NCBI GenBank assembly: GCA_024398875.1
Contig: JAKSIJ010000006.1
Coordinates: forward strand, 1 to 59,801
DNA from: Fibrobacter sp.
Lineage (GTDB): Bacteria; Fibrobacterota; Fibrobacteria; Fibrobacterales; Fibrobacteraceae
Length of the DNA: 59,801 nt
Direction: 5' to 3'
Position 1 is the first letter of the stretch, and each line of letters begins with the position of its first letter. A program made the position numbers and the translations under genes. Positions 59,702 to 59,801 of the stretch are shown one piece after another. A model generated the notes under the pieces. The model did no database searches, was not told where the DNA came from, and saw only the letters and a list, made by a program, of their open reading frames with translations.

Positions 59702-59801
59702 ATGGGTTGGCATGATATGTTTTCTCCGGAGCGCGAATTCAGGAATTGGAAGATTTCAGCATTCGCAGGCGCCCAGACATTTCTCTTCGAGACCATCGAC
59801 A
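59702..59801 (+). CDS. Partial gene at the right edge
   Basis: An open frame from ATG 59702 runs off the window without a stop. It reads MGWHDMFSPEREFRNWKISA and continues with FAGAQTFLFETID. There is a second ATG at 59717. The product is unknown. An antisense frame here (to 59536) looks like a shadow. Confidence 0.4.
   Translation, partial: MGWHDMFSPEREFRNWKISAFAGAQTFLFETID

Noticed and set aside
59536-59796. - strand frame at the right edge
   Set aside because: It overlaps the end of the exported protein gene and the more plausible + strand partial gene.

Overview
The window is a stretch of chromosome from a Gram-negative bacterium of the genus Fibrobacter or a very close relative. The strongest marker is a lipoprotein with the Fibrobacter 'major paralogous' (FISUMP) domain behind a Ser-rich linker (17232-19364). 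Many other lipoproteins show the same style, with a lipobox Cys followed by runs of Ser/Asp. An outer membrane (bamD, lptF/lptG, beta-barrel proteins) and anaerobic metabolism (class III ribonucleotide reductase) fit this. Gene density is high, with many 1-4 base stop/start overlaps. The sequence shows no phage, insertion sequence or CRISPR array.

Layout. 1-10.5 kb: housekeeping genes (miaA, a YibQ-like deacetylase, pdxJ, truA), a membrane-anchored HTH-like protein, a GGDEF protein with a ruined active site, a radical SAM/DUF2344 fusion, an acidic outer-membrane barrel protein and a prepilin peptidase. 10.6-19.4 kb: a 1798-residue lipoprotein with Ig/PKD-like repeats, two small proteins, tRNA-Val and the FISUMP lipoprotein. 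19.5-22.7 kb: the anaerobic RNR operon. Here the NrdD core lacks the glycyl-radical tail, which is a separate 48-residue gene; two NrdR-box-like sites lie upstream. 22.8-30 kb: a flavodoxin-fold oxidoreductase, then a leftward operon lptF-lptG-GGDEF-sodium symporter-SIMPL. 30-33.8 kb: bamD, a barrel protein with a Ser/Thr/Asp tail, and a PHP phosphoesterase. 33.8-41 kb: an island of exported lipoproteins: an HExxH metalloprotease, an unknown, a BMP-type binding protein, and a lipoprotein fusing a type I periplasmic-binding domain to a legumain-like (C13) cysteine protease. A 22-codon gene with its own ribosome binding site and terminator follows on the other strand.

41-46.7 kb: coiled-coil protein, zapA, 6S RNA with a clear sigma-70-type promoter, a 23-bp tandem repeat array, a Nudix hydrolase, an RmlD-like reductase, trmO, the infC-rpmI-rplT operon with a structured leader, and tRNA-Gly. 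46.7-50.5 kb: TrmA-family methyltransferase, MFS transporter, tRNA-Leu, small unknowns and dispersed CGTCATTGCGAG repeats. 50.5-59.8 kb: a leftward operon ftsX-envC-holB-recJ, divergent from a YbbR-domain gene and tsaD, then a DUF1016 nuclease with palindromes, an exported unknown and a partial gene at the right edge.

The most unusual items are the binding-protein/legumain fusion with its overlapping BMP partner (37599-40831), the split class III RNR (20122-22622), and the micro-gene at 40881-40949. Functions are read from motifs remembered from the families; no database search was possible.
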